Shown one piece after another: positions 1 through 8,433 of a DNA stretch of 64,000 nucleotides (the first letter of the stretch is position 1; each line of letters opens with the position of its first letter). The position numbers were made by a program, and so were the translations under genes. This DNA is from JBPYFK01 sp051984675 (lineage in GTDB: Bacteria > Actinomycetota > Actinomycetes > Mycobacteriales > Pseudonocardiaceae), in contig JBPYFK010000020.1 in the NCBI GenBank assembly GCA_051984675.1, forward strand, positions 1 to 64,000, read 5' to 3'. The notes under the pieces were generated by a model. That model did not search any database. It was not told the origin of the DNA and saw nothing but the letters and a program-made list of their open reading frames with translations.

Positions 1-1257
1 GACCACGGCGCTGACCAGCGGGGTCTCCCCCGGGGTGGTCCGGACCGCCGCACGCAGCGCCACCATCGCCTGCCGCACCTCGGCGCGCGCGAAGAATCGC
101 TCACCGCCGCGCACTTGGTAGGGAATCTCGGCATCGGACAGCGCCTTCTCGTAGACCTCCGACTGCGCGTTGACCCGGAACAGCACCGCGATCTCCGACA
201 ACGAGACACCCTTGTCGGCCAACACCTTGATCTCCCGCGCGACCGCCTCGGCCTCGGCTGGCTCGTCGTCGTACTCGGCGAACTCCGGCCGTGGACCGTC
301 CGCACGCTGGCCGACCAGGCGCAGGCGGGTGCCCGCCGGCCGGGAACGCGCCGCCCCGATCACCTGGTTGGCCAGTGACACGACCTGCGGCGTGGACCGG
401 TAGTCCCGCTCCAGCCGCACGACCGTCGCGTCCGGGAACCGGCGCGGGTAGTCGATCAGCCATCTCGGGTCGGCCCCGGCGAACGAGTAGATCGTCTGGT
501 TGGCGTCACCAACGACGGTGAGATCATCCCGGTTGCCCAGCCAGACGTCGAGCACCCGTTGCTGCAACGGGTTGACGTCCTGGTACTCGTCCACCACGAA
601 GGACCGGTAGCGGGCGCGGAACTCCTCGGCGAGTTCGGGATGTTCCTCCAGCGTCGCGGTGACGTGCAGCAACAGGTCGTCGAAGTCCAGCGCGCCAGCC
701 CGGTTCTTGACCTGCTCGTACGCCTCGAAGACCTTGCTGATCTCCCCAGGTGCGGCGGGTGCCTGACGTCCCGTCCGCGCGGCGACCGCCGGGTAGTCCT
801 GGGGCGTCACCAGCCCCGACTTCGCCCACTCGATCTCGCTGGCGAGGTCTCGCACGGTCTCCTTGTCCGTGCCCAAGCCGACCTTGTTCGCGGCCTGCAT
901 GACCAGGCGGTACTTGTTTTCCGCCAGCGGCCACATCGGGCTGTCGTGGACCCGAGGCCAGAAGTAGCGCAACTGGCGAAAGGCGGCGGCGTGGAAGGTC
1001 TGCGCCTGCACCCCGGTCGCACCAAGGCCGCGCAGGCGCGTGCGCATCTCGCCGGCGGCGCGGGCGGTGAACGTCACCGCGAGCACCTGACCGGGGGCCA
1101 CCAGCCCACGGTGCACGAGATAGCCGATGCGGTGCGTGATGGTGCGGGTCTTCCCCGTGCCCGCACCGGCGAGAATGCAGACCGGACCGCGCGGAGCGAC
1201 CACCGCTGCTCGCTGCTCGGGGTCCAACCCTTCCAGAAAGCGCGGCTGATCGGTCAT
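1..1257 (-). CDS. uvrD2: ATP-dependent DNA helicase UvrD2 (N-terminal 419 residues, runs off left edge)
   Basis: Superfamily 1A 3'-5' DNA helicase for repair and replication. The visible part starts MTDQPRFLEGLDPEQ and contains the Q-motif region, Walker A GAGTGKT (about residues 31-37), the motif Ia region (TFTARAAGEM), Walker B DEYQDVNPLQ, motif III GDANQTIYSFAGA and motif IV ERDYRSTPQ. The C-terminal half, including any HRDC domain, lies outside the window, so UvrD2 rather than PcrA/UvrD1 rests on context: in mycobacteria uvrD2 sits beside nudC and close to adnAB, as here. The ATG at 1257 gives the expected start for the family. No strong Shine-Dalgarno is visible. Confidence 0.9.
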   Translation of the reverse strand, partial: MTDQPRFLEGLDPEQRAAVVAPRGPVCILAGAGTGKTRTITHRIGYLVHRGLVAPGQVLAVTFTARAAGEMRTRLRGLGATGVQAQTFHAAAFRQLRYFWPRVHDSPMWPLAENKYRLVMQAANKVGLGTDKETVRDLASEIEWAKSGLVTPQDYPAVAARTGRQAPAAPGEISKVFEAYEQVKNRAGALDFDDLLLHVTATLEEHPELAEEFRARYRSFVVDEYQDVNPLQQRVLDVWLGNRDDLTVVGDANQTIYSFAGADPRWLIDYPRRFPDATVVRLERDYRSTPQVVSLANQVIGAARSRPAGTRLRLVGQRADGPRPEFAEYDDEPAEAEAVAREIKVLADKGVSLSEIAVLFRVNAQSEVYEKALSDAEIPYQVRGGERFFARAEVRQAMVALRAAVRTTPGETPLVSAVV

Positions 1258-1402
1258 GCCGGGCATCTTCGCAGAGGGCTCCGCACGCCCCTGCCAACAC
1301 CCACGTCACAGCCCGCGTGTCGCACCTGCCCGGCGAGCCGAACACTCGTTCAGGTGCATGCGCGGCGGAACATCACCGAAGTGGCCCGAGAGCGCCCGGC
1401 GC

Positions 1403-1560
1403 GTGACGGAGGCGTATGTCATCAGGTACAGGCTTGCTGAGCTGCGCAAACAGGCCGAGCTGACCCCAGTGGAACTGGCTGAGCGGATGAAGCTCGGCCA
1501 GTCCCGGGACTTCGACTTCGACGTCACTCTCCGCATCCCTGGGATCGACGCGGAGTCCGA
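1403..1560 (+). pseudogene. Relic of an XRE-family (antitoxin-like) HTH regulator
   Basis: The uvrD2-nudC gap encodes, from GTG 1403, a short stretch (YRLAELRKQAELTPVELAER, then MKLGQSR) that reads like the first helices of an XRE/HigA-type helix-turn-helix. The frame then continues DFDFDVTLRIPGI without the rest of the HTH fold and runs on antisense into nudC with no sensible end. I read it as an internally deleted remnant of an antitoxin-type regulator. No toxin gene is next to it. In M. tuberculosis this gap holds a mycoredoxin gene, which is absent here. A chance match in GC-rich DNA is possible, but LAELRK-x4-LT-x2-ELAERM is a good family match. Confidence 0.4.
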
Positions 1561-1567
1561 GTACCCT

Positions 1568-2506
1568 TCACGGCTGCCAGTGCGCCCAGCCGCGCAGCAT
1601 GCGGTGGGCGATCGAAACACCCGGTGGCAGGCGCAGGCCAGGGATCGAGCCGTCGGCTTCCATGGCGGCGAGCACGTCGGCGCGGTGCACCCACTTCGCG
1701 TCCTCGATCTCGCCGTCGGCCAGGCGCAGCGGCTCGGTGCGGTCGGCGACCGCGGTGAACCCGAGCATGAGGGATCGGGGAAACGGCCACGGTTGGCTGG
1801 CCAGGTACCGGATCTGCCCGACGTGCACACCGACTTCTTCGAGTGCCTCCCGCTGGACGCACGCCTCCAGGGACTCTCCGACCTCGACGAAGCCGGCGAT
1901 CACCGAGTACCGCTCGGGCGGCCACACCGGCTGGCGGGCGAGCAGCACGTGGTCGGCGCCGTCGTGCACCAGGCAGATCACCGCCGGGTCAGTGCGCGGG
2001 TACTCCTCGCGGTCGCAGCCGCTGCACCGGCGTGCCCAGCCGACCCGCACCCTGCTGGTACTCGCACCACACACCGCGCAGTAGCGGGCGTAGTCGTGCC
2101 AGCCCAAGAGTCCGACCGCCGTGGTCAGCAACCCCGCGTCGGTGTCGTCGAGCAACGCTCCTGCCACGCGCAGATCGCGCCAGCCCTCCTGCTTGCCGTC
2201 CCGGTCTGAACGCAGCGCCCAGTACCCGACGCCATCCTGCTCGCCAAGCAGGACGGCATTCGGTGTGGGCTGCTCCCCGAAGTCGACGGCCGGCTGAACG
2301 TCCAGCCGGCCGTCGATGATCGGCGCGCGGCCCCGGAAATCGACCAGGACGATCCGGCCGTTCTTCCACAGCCGAAGGGTGGCCTCAAGATCCTCCCGCA
2401 TCACCTCCGTGCGGTCCACTGTGGACCGCGAGAGCACCGGGGGTGCGTCCAGGCGGAAAGCGGATCGTGCTAACTCGGCCGTCGCGGATTCCCGCTCGCA
2501 GGTCAT
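1568..2506 (-). CDS. nudC: NAD(+)/NADH diphosphatase NudC (Nudix hydrolase)
   Basis: Cleaves NAD(H) to NMN(H) and AMP and, in the characterised family, removes NAD caps from RNA. The 312-residue protein has the NudC architecture: a variable N-terminal domain, a zinc ribbon (CAVCG ... CSGCD), the full Nudix box (GFVEVGESLEACVQ, then REALEEVGV) and the diagnostic SQPWPFPRS motif just after it. The ATG at 2506 overlaps the stop of the upstream M16 gene as ATGA, so it is the last cistron of a three-gene operon (active M16, inactive M16, nudC) with probable translational coupling. Its start region carries one of the TCCACAGTGGA motifs (2416-2426). Confidence 0.93.
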   Translation of the reverse strand: MTCERESATAELARSAFRLDAPPVLSRSTVDRTEVMREDLEATLRLWKNGRIVLVDFRGRAPIIDGRLDVQPAVDFGEQPTPNAVLLGEQDGVGYWALRSDRDGKQEGWRDLRVAGALLDDTDAGLLTTAVGLLGWHDYARYCAVCGASTSRVRVGWARRCSGCDREEYPRTDPAVICLVHDGADHVLLARQPVWPPERYSVIAGFVEVGESLEACVQREALEEVGVHVGQIRYLASQPWPFPRSLMLGFTAVADRTEPLRLADGEIEDAKWVHRADVLAAMEADGSIPGLRLPPGVSIAHRMLRGWAHWQP

Positions 2507-3888
2507 GGAAGGACCACACCACCCAGTGCCCGCAGCTGGTCACCGATCTTGCTCGCGTCGCCGACGATCACGCCGGTGAACGCCGTGGGCGCGTAGAACC
2601 AGGCCGCCTGCTCGGCCACCTGCTCAGGGGTCACAGCCCGCAGCCGGTCGGGGTGCTCGTCCAGCCACTCCTGCCCGAGTCCGGTGGCAGCCAACGCGTT
2701 GAGCATGGACGCCAAGCCGGACTGCGACGAGGTCGAGGTGAGCAACGAACCGATGGCGTACTGGCGGGCCGACTCCACTTCGGACTCGGTGGGCGGGACC
2801 AGTCCGAGCCGGCCGATCTCGTACCGAACCTCCAGCAGCGCGGCAGCGGTGACTTCGCTGGCGGTGTCAGCGTCCACCAGGATGGTTCCGTTACCCGGGG
2901 TGAACTCGAACGCCGAGTGGGCGCTGTAGGTGTAGCCCTTGTCCTCGCGGATGTTCTCCACCAGGCGGGACGAGAAATAGCCGCCGAAGACGAGGTTGGC
3001 CAGCTGTAGCGCCGGATAGCGCGGGTCGGTGCGGGGCAGCGCCTGCGCGGAGAGCCGCAACTGCGACTGCACGGCACCTTCGCGGTGTACCAGCCGGCTG
3101 TCACCACCATCGATGGCGGGCAGGGCCGGGAGCTCGCGGGCACTGCCGCGGTCCTCCCAACCGGACAGGGCACGGGTGACCCGCTGCACGGCCTCGTCGG
3201 GGTCGATGTCCCCGACCAGCACGAGCGTGGCCCCCCGGGGCAGCACTGCCTGCCGGTGCAGTTCGCGAACCTCCTCGGCGCCGATCTGGGCGACGTCGGC
3301 GGCCTCCGGCACCTCCCGCACGAACGGGTGATCCCCGTAGCGGTGACGCTGCAGCTCCTCGCGGGCGATCACCCGAGGTTGCGAGCGGGCGACCGCGATC
3401 CGCTCCACCAACCGGTTGCGCTCGGCAGCGACCTCCTCGTCCGCATACACCGCGCCGGTCAGCGCGTCCGCGAGGACGTCCAGCAGCGTGTCCAGCCCGC
3501 CGGCCAGCGCTTCGCCGGTGATGTTCAGCCGCTCGGGGTCGACCGTGGCGTGCAGGTCACCGCCGACCGTGGCGAGGTCGGTGTCCACGTCCACCCGGCT
3601 GCGCCGGGCGGTGCCGGTGAGCAGGGTCTCGGCGAGCACCTCCGCCCGGGCCGCGTGCGAGCGCTCGTCGCCAGCGAAGGGAATCCGCAACCGCAGCTCC
3701 ACCATCGGGACCGCGCCGTGCCGGGCGGCGAGCACCCGCAACCCGTTGCCGAGTACAGTGTCCACAGTGGCCGGTGAACGCCCCTGGCGCGGTTCGCCCA
3801 GCGGCGGTAGCTGCCGGGGTCCCACGGCGGTGCGGCCGATCTCCTCCGCGCTGCGATGTGCGGTGCTGCGCTGCGCTGCCTGCGTCAT
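2503..3888 (-). CDS. M16 family metallopeptidase homologue, probably non-catalytic partner
   Basis: 461-residue pitrilysin/insulinase-fold (M16) protein, recognisable from the N-terminal beta-sheet (TVLGNGLRVLAA ... VPMVELRLRIPFAG) and C-terminal domain (VENIREDKGYTYS). The zinc motif HxxEH expected after the first strand pair is missing: the equivalent stretch reads ARAEVLAETLLTGT. It therefore resembles the catalytically dead subunit of paired bacterial M16 peptidases such as the PqqF-like or mitochondrial processing peptidase arrangement. It overlaps the active M16 gene by ATGA at 3885-3888 and nudC by ATGA at 2503-2506, so the two subunits are probably made in equal amounts and form a heterodimer (inference). 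Confidence 0.88.
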   Translation of the reverse strand: MTQAAQRSTAHRSAEEIGRTAVGPRQLPPLGEPRQGRSPATVDTVLGNGLRVLAARHGAVPMVELRLRIPFAGDERSHAARAEVLAETLLTGTARRSRVDVDTDLATVGGDLHATVDPERLNITGEALAGGLDTLLDVLADALTGAVYADEEVAAERNRLVERIAVARSQPRVIAREELQRHRYGDHPFVREVPEAADVAQIGAEEVRELHRQAVLPRGATLVLVGDIDPDEAVQRVTRALSGWEDRGSARELPALPAIDGGDSRLVHREGAVQSQLRLSAQALPRTDPRYPALQLANLVFGGYFSSRLVENIREDKGYTYSAHSAFEFTPGNGTILVDADTASEVTAAALLEVRYEIGRLGLVPPTESEVESARQYAIGSLLTSTSSQSGLASMLNALAATGLGQEWLDEHPDRLRAVTPEQVAEQAAWFYAPTAFTGVIVGDASKIGDQLRALGGVVLP

Positions 3889-5213
3889 TCCTGTCCTCCA
3901 GAGGAGTTCTCGTCACCGGCCGGTTCGACCGTGAGTACCGCGCGGGTGTCCGGGCGCATCGCCTTCGCGGCGGCGACGACGTCCTCCGCGGTCACCGATG
4001 CGACCCGCTGCGGCAGTTCGGAGATCAGCTCGGCCCGGCCGTGCACCAGCTCGGCGCTGCCGAGACCGAGGGTGCGGGCGACCACCCGGTCGTGCTCCTT
4101 GTACAGGCTGGCCGCCCAGCGGGCCGTCACCCGGGAGAGCTCGTCGGCGGTCGGCCCCTCGCTGGCCAGCCGGTCGAGCTCCTCGTCGATGGTGCCGATC
4201 ACCCGGTCGACCCCGACCTCGGGGCTGTGCACGGCGGTGAAGGTGAACGTGTCGGGATCACGGGCGTCCAGCGGCGCACCCATCAGCCCGCAACCGGCGT
4301 GCACGTCCACGACCAGGGATTCGCGGTGCATCATCCGCTGCTGCAGCCGGGACGCGTCGCCGTCGGCGAGAACCGCAGCGAGCACGACGTTCGCGAGGTA
4401 GGCGTCGAGTTCGCCGACCGGGTCGGGCAGCCGGTAGCCGAGTGCCACGGCGGGAAGCGGCGCGTGCGGGTCGTTGTGGTGACCGCGCAGTTCCTTCGCG
4501 GGTACCGATTCGGCGAACGACGGCCGAGCGGGCACCGGGCGACCGGGCACATCACCGAAGTGCTTGTGCACCAGTTCCGTGGCGTGCTCGACGTCAAAAT
4601 CCCCGGCGACGGTCAGGACCGCGTTGCCGGGCGCGTAGTAGGTGTCGAAGAACGCCGCGCAGTCATCGACGGTGGCCTGCTCCAGATCGCTGAAGTCACC
4701 GTAGCCGTTGTGGGCGTTGGCGAACGTCGAGTACAGCACCGGTGGCAGCAGAATCCACGGGAACCCCCCGTAGGGGCGGTTGAGGACGTTGAGCCGGATC
4801 TCCTCCTTGACCACGTCCACCTGGTTGCGCAGGTTCTCCTCGCTGATCTTCGGCGCGCGCATCCGGTCGGCTTCCAGGAACAACGCTCGCTCCAGCGCCG
4901 CCGACGGCAGCACCTCGAAGTAGTCGGTGTAGTCCTGGTGCGTGGACCCGTTGAAAACCCCGCCGGAGCCCTGGACGTGACGGAAGTGGGCGAGCTTCTC
5001 CAGGCTCTCGCTCCCCTGGAACATCAAGTGCTCGAACAGGTGAGCGAAGCCGGTACGACCTTGCGGCTCGGAACGGAAGCCCACGTCGTAGTGCACGCTG
5101 ACTCCGACGACCGGCATGCGGCCGGCTGACGCGGGCCGCCCTTCGGAGTCCGGTGCGAGCACCACCCGCAGCCCGTTGGGCAAGGTGACGCGATGCAGTT
5201 GGGATTCGGCCAT
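3885..5213 (-). CDS. M16 family zinc metallopeptidase, catalytic subunit
   Basis: 442-residue M16 protease with the inverted zinc motif HLFEH (H58, E61, H62) and the distal metal-ligand glutamate in VVKEEIR (about residue 137). Members degrade peptides or process precursors inside a clam-shell chamber made of two M16 halves; the second half is encoded directly downstream. No signal peptide is seen, so it is probably cytosolic. Its ATG (5213) lies 7 nt after a TACGCT hexamer (reverse strand of 5221-5226), so the transcript may be leaderless. This would be the promoter of the M16-M16-nudC operon. Confidence 0.92.
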   Translation of the reverse strand: MAESQLHRVTLPNGLRVVLAPDSEGRPASAGRMPVVGVSVHYDVGFRSEPQGRTGFAHLFEHLMFQGSESLEKLAHFRHVQGSGGVFNGSTHQDYTDYFEVLPSAALERALFLEADRMRAPKISEENLRNQVDVVKEEIRLNVLNRPYGGFPWILLPPVLYSTFANAHNGYGDFSDLEQATVDDCAAFFDTYYAPGNAVLTVAGDFDVEHATELVHKHFGDVPGRPVPARPSFAESVPAKELRGHHNDPHAPLPAVALGYRLPDPVGELDAYLANVVLAAVLADGDASRLQQRMMHRESLVVDVHAGCGLMGAPLDARDPDTFTFTAVHSPEVGVDRVIGTIDEELDRLASEGPTADELSRVTARWAASLYKEHDRVVARTLGLGSAELVHGRAELISELPQRVASVTAEDVVAAAKAMRPDTRAVLTVEPAGDENSSGGQE

Positions 5214-5531
5214 GCCATGCAGCGTACGTGCGTCGTTGCTGTTCGTGTGGGGCTGCCCTTGGTGGGTTCTTCACCGCAGCATGGATTGTTCGACACGCCA
5301 GGCACGGTTCTTCCGATCGAAAACGAGCACCTCCTCGATCACACGGCGATGCACGTGCCGTAATCGCGACAGCACGGTGTGTTACTCATCACGCGGATGG
5401 CTCGTCCAGGAGCGCGCCTACGCGGGTGCCGGAATCAAGTTCACCGGAACCGGTGTCACTGGTCCTGGGGGTTCGCGGAACGCGGTTAGGCTCGGCGCGG
5501 CGCCGCAGCACGACCTCAGGGAAGCTCATCG
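5214..5531. other. Divergent intergenic region between M16 operon and zinc peptidase gene
   Basis: 318 bp. The M16 side carries the TACGCT promoter-like hexamer at 5221-5226. The plus-strand gene is preceded by a Shine-Dalgarno-like AGGGAAG near 5518-5524. Open frames crossing the region have no family-like content. Nothing else was recognised. Confidence 0.5.
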
Positions 5532-6512
5532 ATGATGGACCCGAACCAGCCGGAGAACGACTGGCCGACCGGGTACCCGCCGACGCTCGTCCCCGCACGC
5601 CGGCGGGCGGCCCTGGTCGTGGCTGTCGCCGTCGGCATCGCGATGCTCCTGCTGCCGCCGGCTGGTCCGCGTGCGCCCTCCCCGGCTTCGACGACTGGGG
5701 GCTCGACGAACGGGATCTCGGCGAATGGGCGCACGAGCCTGGCTCGCAACCGCGTACCGAGCGTCGCACCGGGCCACAGCCCGGCAGCCGGCGACTCGTC
5801 CGGGTCGGCGCAAGGCGGGGTGCTCGGGAACAACCCGATCACGTCTCGCGGGGTGCGCCCAGCCGAAACCGCGTGTGCCCTGCCGGCCTTCCGCAGCTCT
5901 GACGAGGACGACTTCTTCCAGGCGACGGTTACCTGCCTGAACGCCGCATGGCGGCCGGCGCTGGAATCCGCGCACCTCCCGTTCTCGGACGCCCGCGTCG
6001 TCACGGTCACCGCCCCGGTAGGCACCCCGTGCGGCACCCGTTATCCCACGCAGACGGCCTTGTACTGCAACGGCACGATCTATATGACCGGCTACTACTA
6101 CGCCGAGATCGAGCAGCACAAGGATGACGCGGGGGTCTACTTCGGACAGTTAGCGCATGAGTACGGGCACCACGTGCAGCACCTGGCGGGGATCATGAAC
6201 GCCTCGTGGAACCACCGCTACGGCGTCGGCACCGACTCGCTGGGGGGCTACGCGACCTCGCGGCGGTTCGAACTGCAGGCGACCTGCTTCGGCGGAACGT
6301 TCCTGGCCGCCACCGACGGGCGCGGAACCGTCGGCAACGCCCTGGTCCAGGAGGCACTCAAGGACTCCGGGCAGCGTGGCGACTACCCCGACGGCCGCGC
6401 GCCGGATCATGGAAGCCCCCAGGTCAACACCGCGTGGGTTCGTCACGGGTTCGAGCGGAGGTTCACCGAGCAGTGCGACACCTGGCTGGCGCCTTCCGCG
6501 AGCGTCCGCTGA
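5532..6512 (+). CDS. Membrane-anchored neutral zinc metallopeptidase (YpfJ-like family)
   Basis: 326 residues: a short cytosolic lead, one transmembrane segment (about residues 27-45), a low-complexity Ser/Gly/Pro linker, then an extracellular peptidase-like domain with HEYGHHVQ (H209, E210, H213), the gluzincin-type signature of the putative neutral zinc metallopeptidase family. Downstream YATSRRFELQATCFGG supplies a plausible third ligand glutamate. Several cysteines (CALP, CLNA, CGTR, CNG, CFGG, CDTW) suggest disulfides outside the cell. The substrate is unknown. Two ATG codons in tandem follow an AGGGAAG ribosome-binding site. It converges with the minus-strand gene at 6529. Confidence 0.85.
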   Translation: MMDPNQPENDWPTGYPPTLVPARRRAALVVAVAVGIAMLLLPPAGPRAPSPASTTGGSTNGISANGRTSLARNRVPSVAPGHSPAAGDSSGSAQGGVLGNNPITSRGVRPAETACALPAFRSSDEDDFFQATVTCLNAAWRPALESAHLPFSDARVVTVTAPVGTPCGTRYPTQTALYCNGTIYMTGYYYAEIEQHKDDAGVYFGQLAHEYGHHVQHLAGIMNASWNHRYGVGTDSLGGYATSRRFELQATCFGGTFLAATDGRGTVGNALVQEALKDSGQRGDYPDGRAPDHGSPQVNTAWVRHGFERRFTEQCDTWLAPSASVR

Positions 6513-6528
6513 GGGCTGGCGCGCCGTC

Positions 6529-6999
6529 TCACGAGGTCCGGCTGCTCGGTATACGCGAACGCCGGCGCAGCATGAGCGCGTAGCCGGCTCCCGCGACCCC
6601 GGCGATCGTGCCCAGCACCCACGTCAGCCGATGGTCGAGGCCGGCTGCCGCGCTGGCACCGCCGCCGTCCGCGCCAACCGGCTCGGCGACGGCGTCGGCA
6701 CCGGACTGTGCCGGAACCTGCACGTCAAGGACCTGGCCGACGGTGTGGCCACACCCGTCGAACGGCATCCGCTCGGAGCGACCGTTCAGGGTGACCTCGA
6801 CGAGGTCACGTGAGGTCGGTACGCCGCACTGGGCAGCTTGGACGATCTTGGCCTTCGCGGACTGGGTCGTCGCCGCGGTCGTCGCCCCTTGCTGGTTGAA
6901 CAGCTCGGTGAATCCCGCGGCCACGAGGACGCCCGCCCCCACCAGCCCGAGGACGACCACGATCATCGCGACCGAAAGCGAGTTTCGCGTGCTGCTCAC
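6529..6999 (-). CDS. Small two-TM secreted/membrane protein of unknown function
   Basis: About 156 residues from GTG 6999. Layout: N-terminal TM (MIVVVLGLVGAGVLVAAG), an extracytoplasmic domain with two cysteines (AAQCGVP ... FDGCGHT) that could form a disulfide, a flexible Gly/Ala stretch, a second TM (LTWVLGTIAGVAGAGYALML) and a basic tail (RRRSR). That resembles a cell-wall-retained or membrane-tethered protein with a sorting-like C-terminus, but no LPxTG is seen. The longer frame to 7071 would begin inside a repeat element, so I rejected that start. The start is uncertain because the Shine-Dalgarno is poor. Family not recognised. Confidence 0.6.
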   Translation of the reverse strand: MSSTRNSLSVAMIVVVLGLVGAGVLVAAGFTELFNQQGATTAATTQSAKAKIVQAAQCGVPTSRDLVEVTLNGRSERMPFDGCGHTVGQVLDVQVPAQSGADAVAEPVGADGGGASAAAGLDHRLTWVLGTIAGVAGAGYALMLRRRSRIPSSRTS

Positions 7000-7053
7000 G
7001 CCCCCGATCGTCCCAGAGACTCGTGCGGGTGACGAAGCGGTGCCCGCGGGTTT

Positions 7054-7099
7054 GGTGAAAGACGCTTTCACTGCGAACGACGAACGGCGCTTTCACTGC
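7054..7099. repeat. Intergenic 21-bp near-palindromic repeat, one full and one partial copy in tandem
   Basis: 7054-7074 reads GGTGAAAGACGCTTTCACTG plus a final C. Its core GTGAAAG-ACG-CTTTCAC is a 7+3+7 inverted repeat. A degenerate direct copy (GAACGGCGCTTTCACTGC) follows at 7082-7099. The pair lies between divergent genes. The same element recurs at 59437, 59508, 62624, 63702, 63770 and 63802. Confidence 0.9.
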
Positions 7100-7202
7100 G
7101 AAACGTGTGCGATCCACCCCGCACGGTAAGCATCCGCGCATCGCGGGACAGCATTCGAGAAGGCGCTGTATCGGAAACAAGTCCCCGGCTTACGATGCTC
7201 CG

Positions 7203-7745
7203 GTGCAACAGCTTGAGCACGCAGCCTTGGCCCTGGGGTGGCATGGGCACCTCATACGTGATGTCGAGGTGCTCGGCTCCCGTGTGACCGCAGTGACACG
7301 GCTGCGACACGACGTCCACGAGTGGCGCAGTACCCACGGTTGGGAGCCGCAGGCGAATCCCTCCTGGTTCCGCGCCTGGTCAGAGCCGACGTCCCACGAC
7401 CATCTACCCGTGCCGGCCGTGGACCTGCTGGGAGTCCTCGTGCGGGTGTCGAAGGTCAAGCGCGCGCTGAACTCCTGCGGCACACTCATGACGCTCGCCC
7501 CCTGCGCGGTCGTGCTTCCCCACGACCACCCGCACCAGCCGTGGCCGTTGACCGAACTGGACTACTACGGCATCGGCGTGGTGCACGCCGGCCCCGAAAG
7601 TCCCGCCGATCTGGTCCTCACGCCGGAGGACCGGTCCGCGGAGTTCGGTTCATCGCTGTTTGGACGCTGGCTGCTGGAGATCCTCTACTCCAAGCTCCTC
7701 GAACGCGAACACCCCGTCGTGCGGGACCCGGCGTCACACGCCTGA
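7203..7745 (+). CDS. Conserved actinobacterial protein of unknown function
   Basis: 180-residue soluble protein (from GTG 7203: VQQLEHAALALGWHG). No transmembrane segment and no catalytic motif that I can name; histidine- and tryptophan-rich stretches (WGHG-like start, PHDHPHQPWPLTELDYYGIGVV) are the most distinctive. The start was chosen because TACGAT (7191-7196) sits 6 nt upstream, the spacing of a leaderless promoter, while the longer frame back to 7107 begins just after a repeat element. It converges with the minus-strand gene at 7749, leaving only 3 nt. Confidence 0.7.
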   Translation: MQQLEHAALALGWHGHLIRDVEVLGSRVTAVTRLRHDVHEWRSTHGWEPQANPSWFRAWSEPTSHDHLPVPAVDLLGVLVRVSKVKRALNSCGTLMTLAPCAVVLPHDHPHQPWPLTELDYYGIGVVHAGPESPADLVLTPEDRSAEFGSSLFGRWLLEILYSKLLEREHPVVRDPASHA

Positions 7746-7748
7746 CGA

Positions 7749-8363
7749 TCAGGCGATCAGGTACTCCTGCCAGTTGAGGTCCTCGGGATTCCACCGCATG
7801 CCCCGGCCTTCCCGCAGGGAACGCAACGCCTGCATGGTGTGCGGCCAGCGACGGAGGACGTTCGCCGTCGCCACCGGTGCCATCTCGTCGCTGGTCCGGC
7901 GCTGGTCGCCCGGCCCCAGCAGCGCGGTGCCCCCGGGGGTGGCGATGATGTTTGCCAGTGCGACCTGCCCGGACAGGGCCAGCTGCTCGACGCTGACCAG
8001 GCGGTTCGGCTGCAGGTCCGACGGCCAGGTGTGACGGTCCAGGTCAGCGGCGACCGGGGGCTCGCAGCTGCCGCAATGGCACTCGAACTCACCGGTCCAG
8101 CCATGCTGCTCCCAGGACCACAGGGCAGTCTTCTCTGGCTCCAAATAGGACAGTCCGGCGACGTGCGGCCACGCCTCCACCACGGAGCGCAGCGAGGTCA
8201 CGTTCTTATCGTCCATCTCGGTTCCCGGGCCCTGGAAGGACCAGCCGCCCTGGTCATCTCGATGCACGCGCACCAGCGGGCTGCGCAGCGCCAAAACGTC
8301 CTCAGCCACCCGGACCTGAGTGTCCGGCGGCGTGTCCAGTTTCCACAATGTGTTCTGCAGCAT
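7749..8363 (-). CDS. Conserved hypothetical protein, possibly immunity-like fold
   Basis: 204-residue soluble protein. The first half (VHRDDQGGWSFQGPGTEMDD, then VTSLRSVVEAWP) resembles small domains of the DUF2185/immunity type, in which GW(S/R)F is followed by an acidic loop and a helix with the word VVEAWP; I hold this only as a weak resemblance. A CHCGSC cluster in the middle could bind metal. Its C-terminus (LREGRGMRWNPEDLNWQEYLIA) is distinctive but unrecognised. An AAGTAT hexamer 7 nt before the ATG may give a leaderless transcript. In M. tuberculosis the corresponding spot between nudC and adnB holds a channel gene, so this is a local replacement. Confidence 0.6.
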   Translation of the reverse strand: MLQNTLWKLDTPPDTQVRVAEDVLALRSPLVRVHRDDQGGWSFQGPGTEMDDKNVTSLRSVVEAWPHVAGLSYLEPEKTALWSWEQHGWTGEFECHCGSCEPPVAADLDRHTWPSDLQPNRLVSVEQLALSGQVALANIIATPGGTALLGPGDQRRTSDEMAPVATANVLRRWPHTMQALRSLREGRGMRWNPEDLNWQEYLIA

Positions 8364-8433
8364 CGCGGGAATACTTGCGGCTGGCGTCGGCCCACCACAA
8401 GCTTCCTAACCCGAACGTGTTAGCCCGTCGCGT

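Noticed and set aside
559..1440. 293-codon plus-strand frame opposite uvrD2
   Set aside because: Antisense shadow; the minus strand has helicase motifs I-IV.
5228..5902. 224-codon plus-strand frame before the zinc peptidase
   Set aside because: Runs in another frame into the true peptidase gene and lacks any domain.
7000..7071. N-terminal extension of the small membrane protein (MKASFTKPAG...)
   Set aside because: The first codons are the translation of the 21-bp intergenic repeat, not protein-coding sequence.
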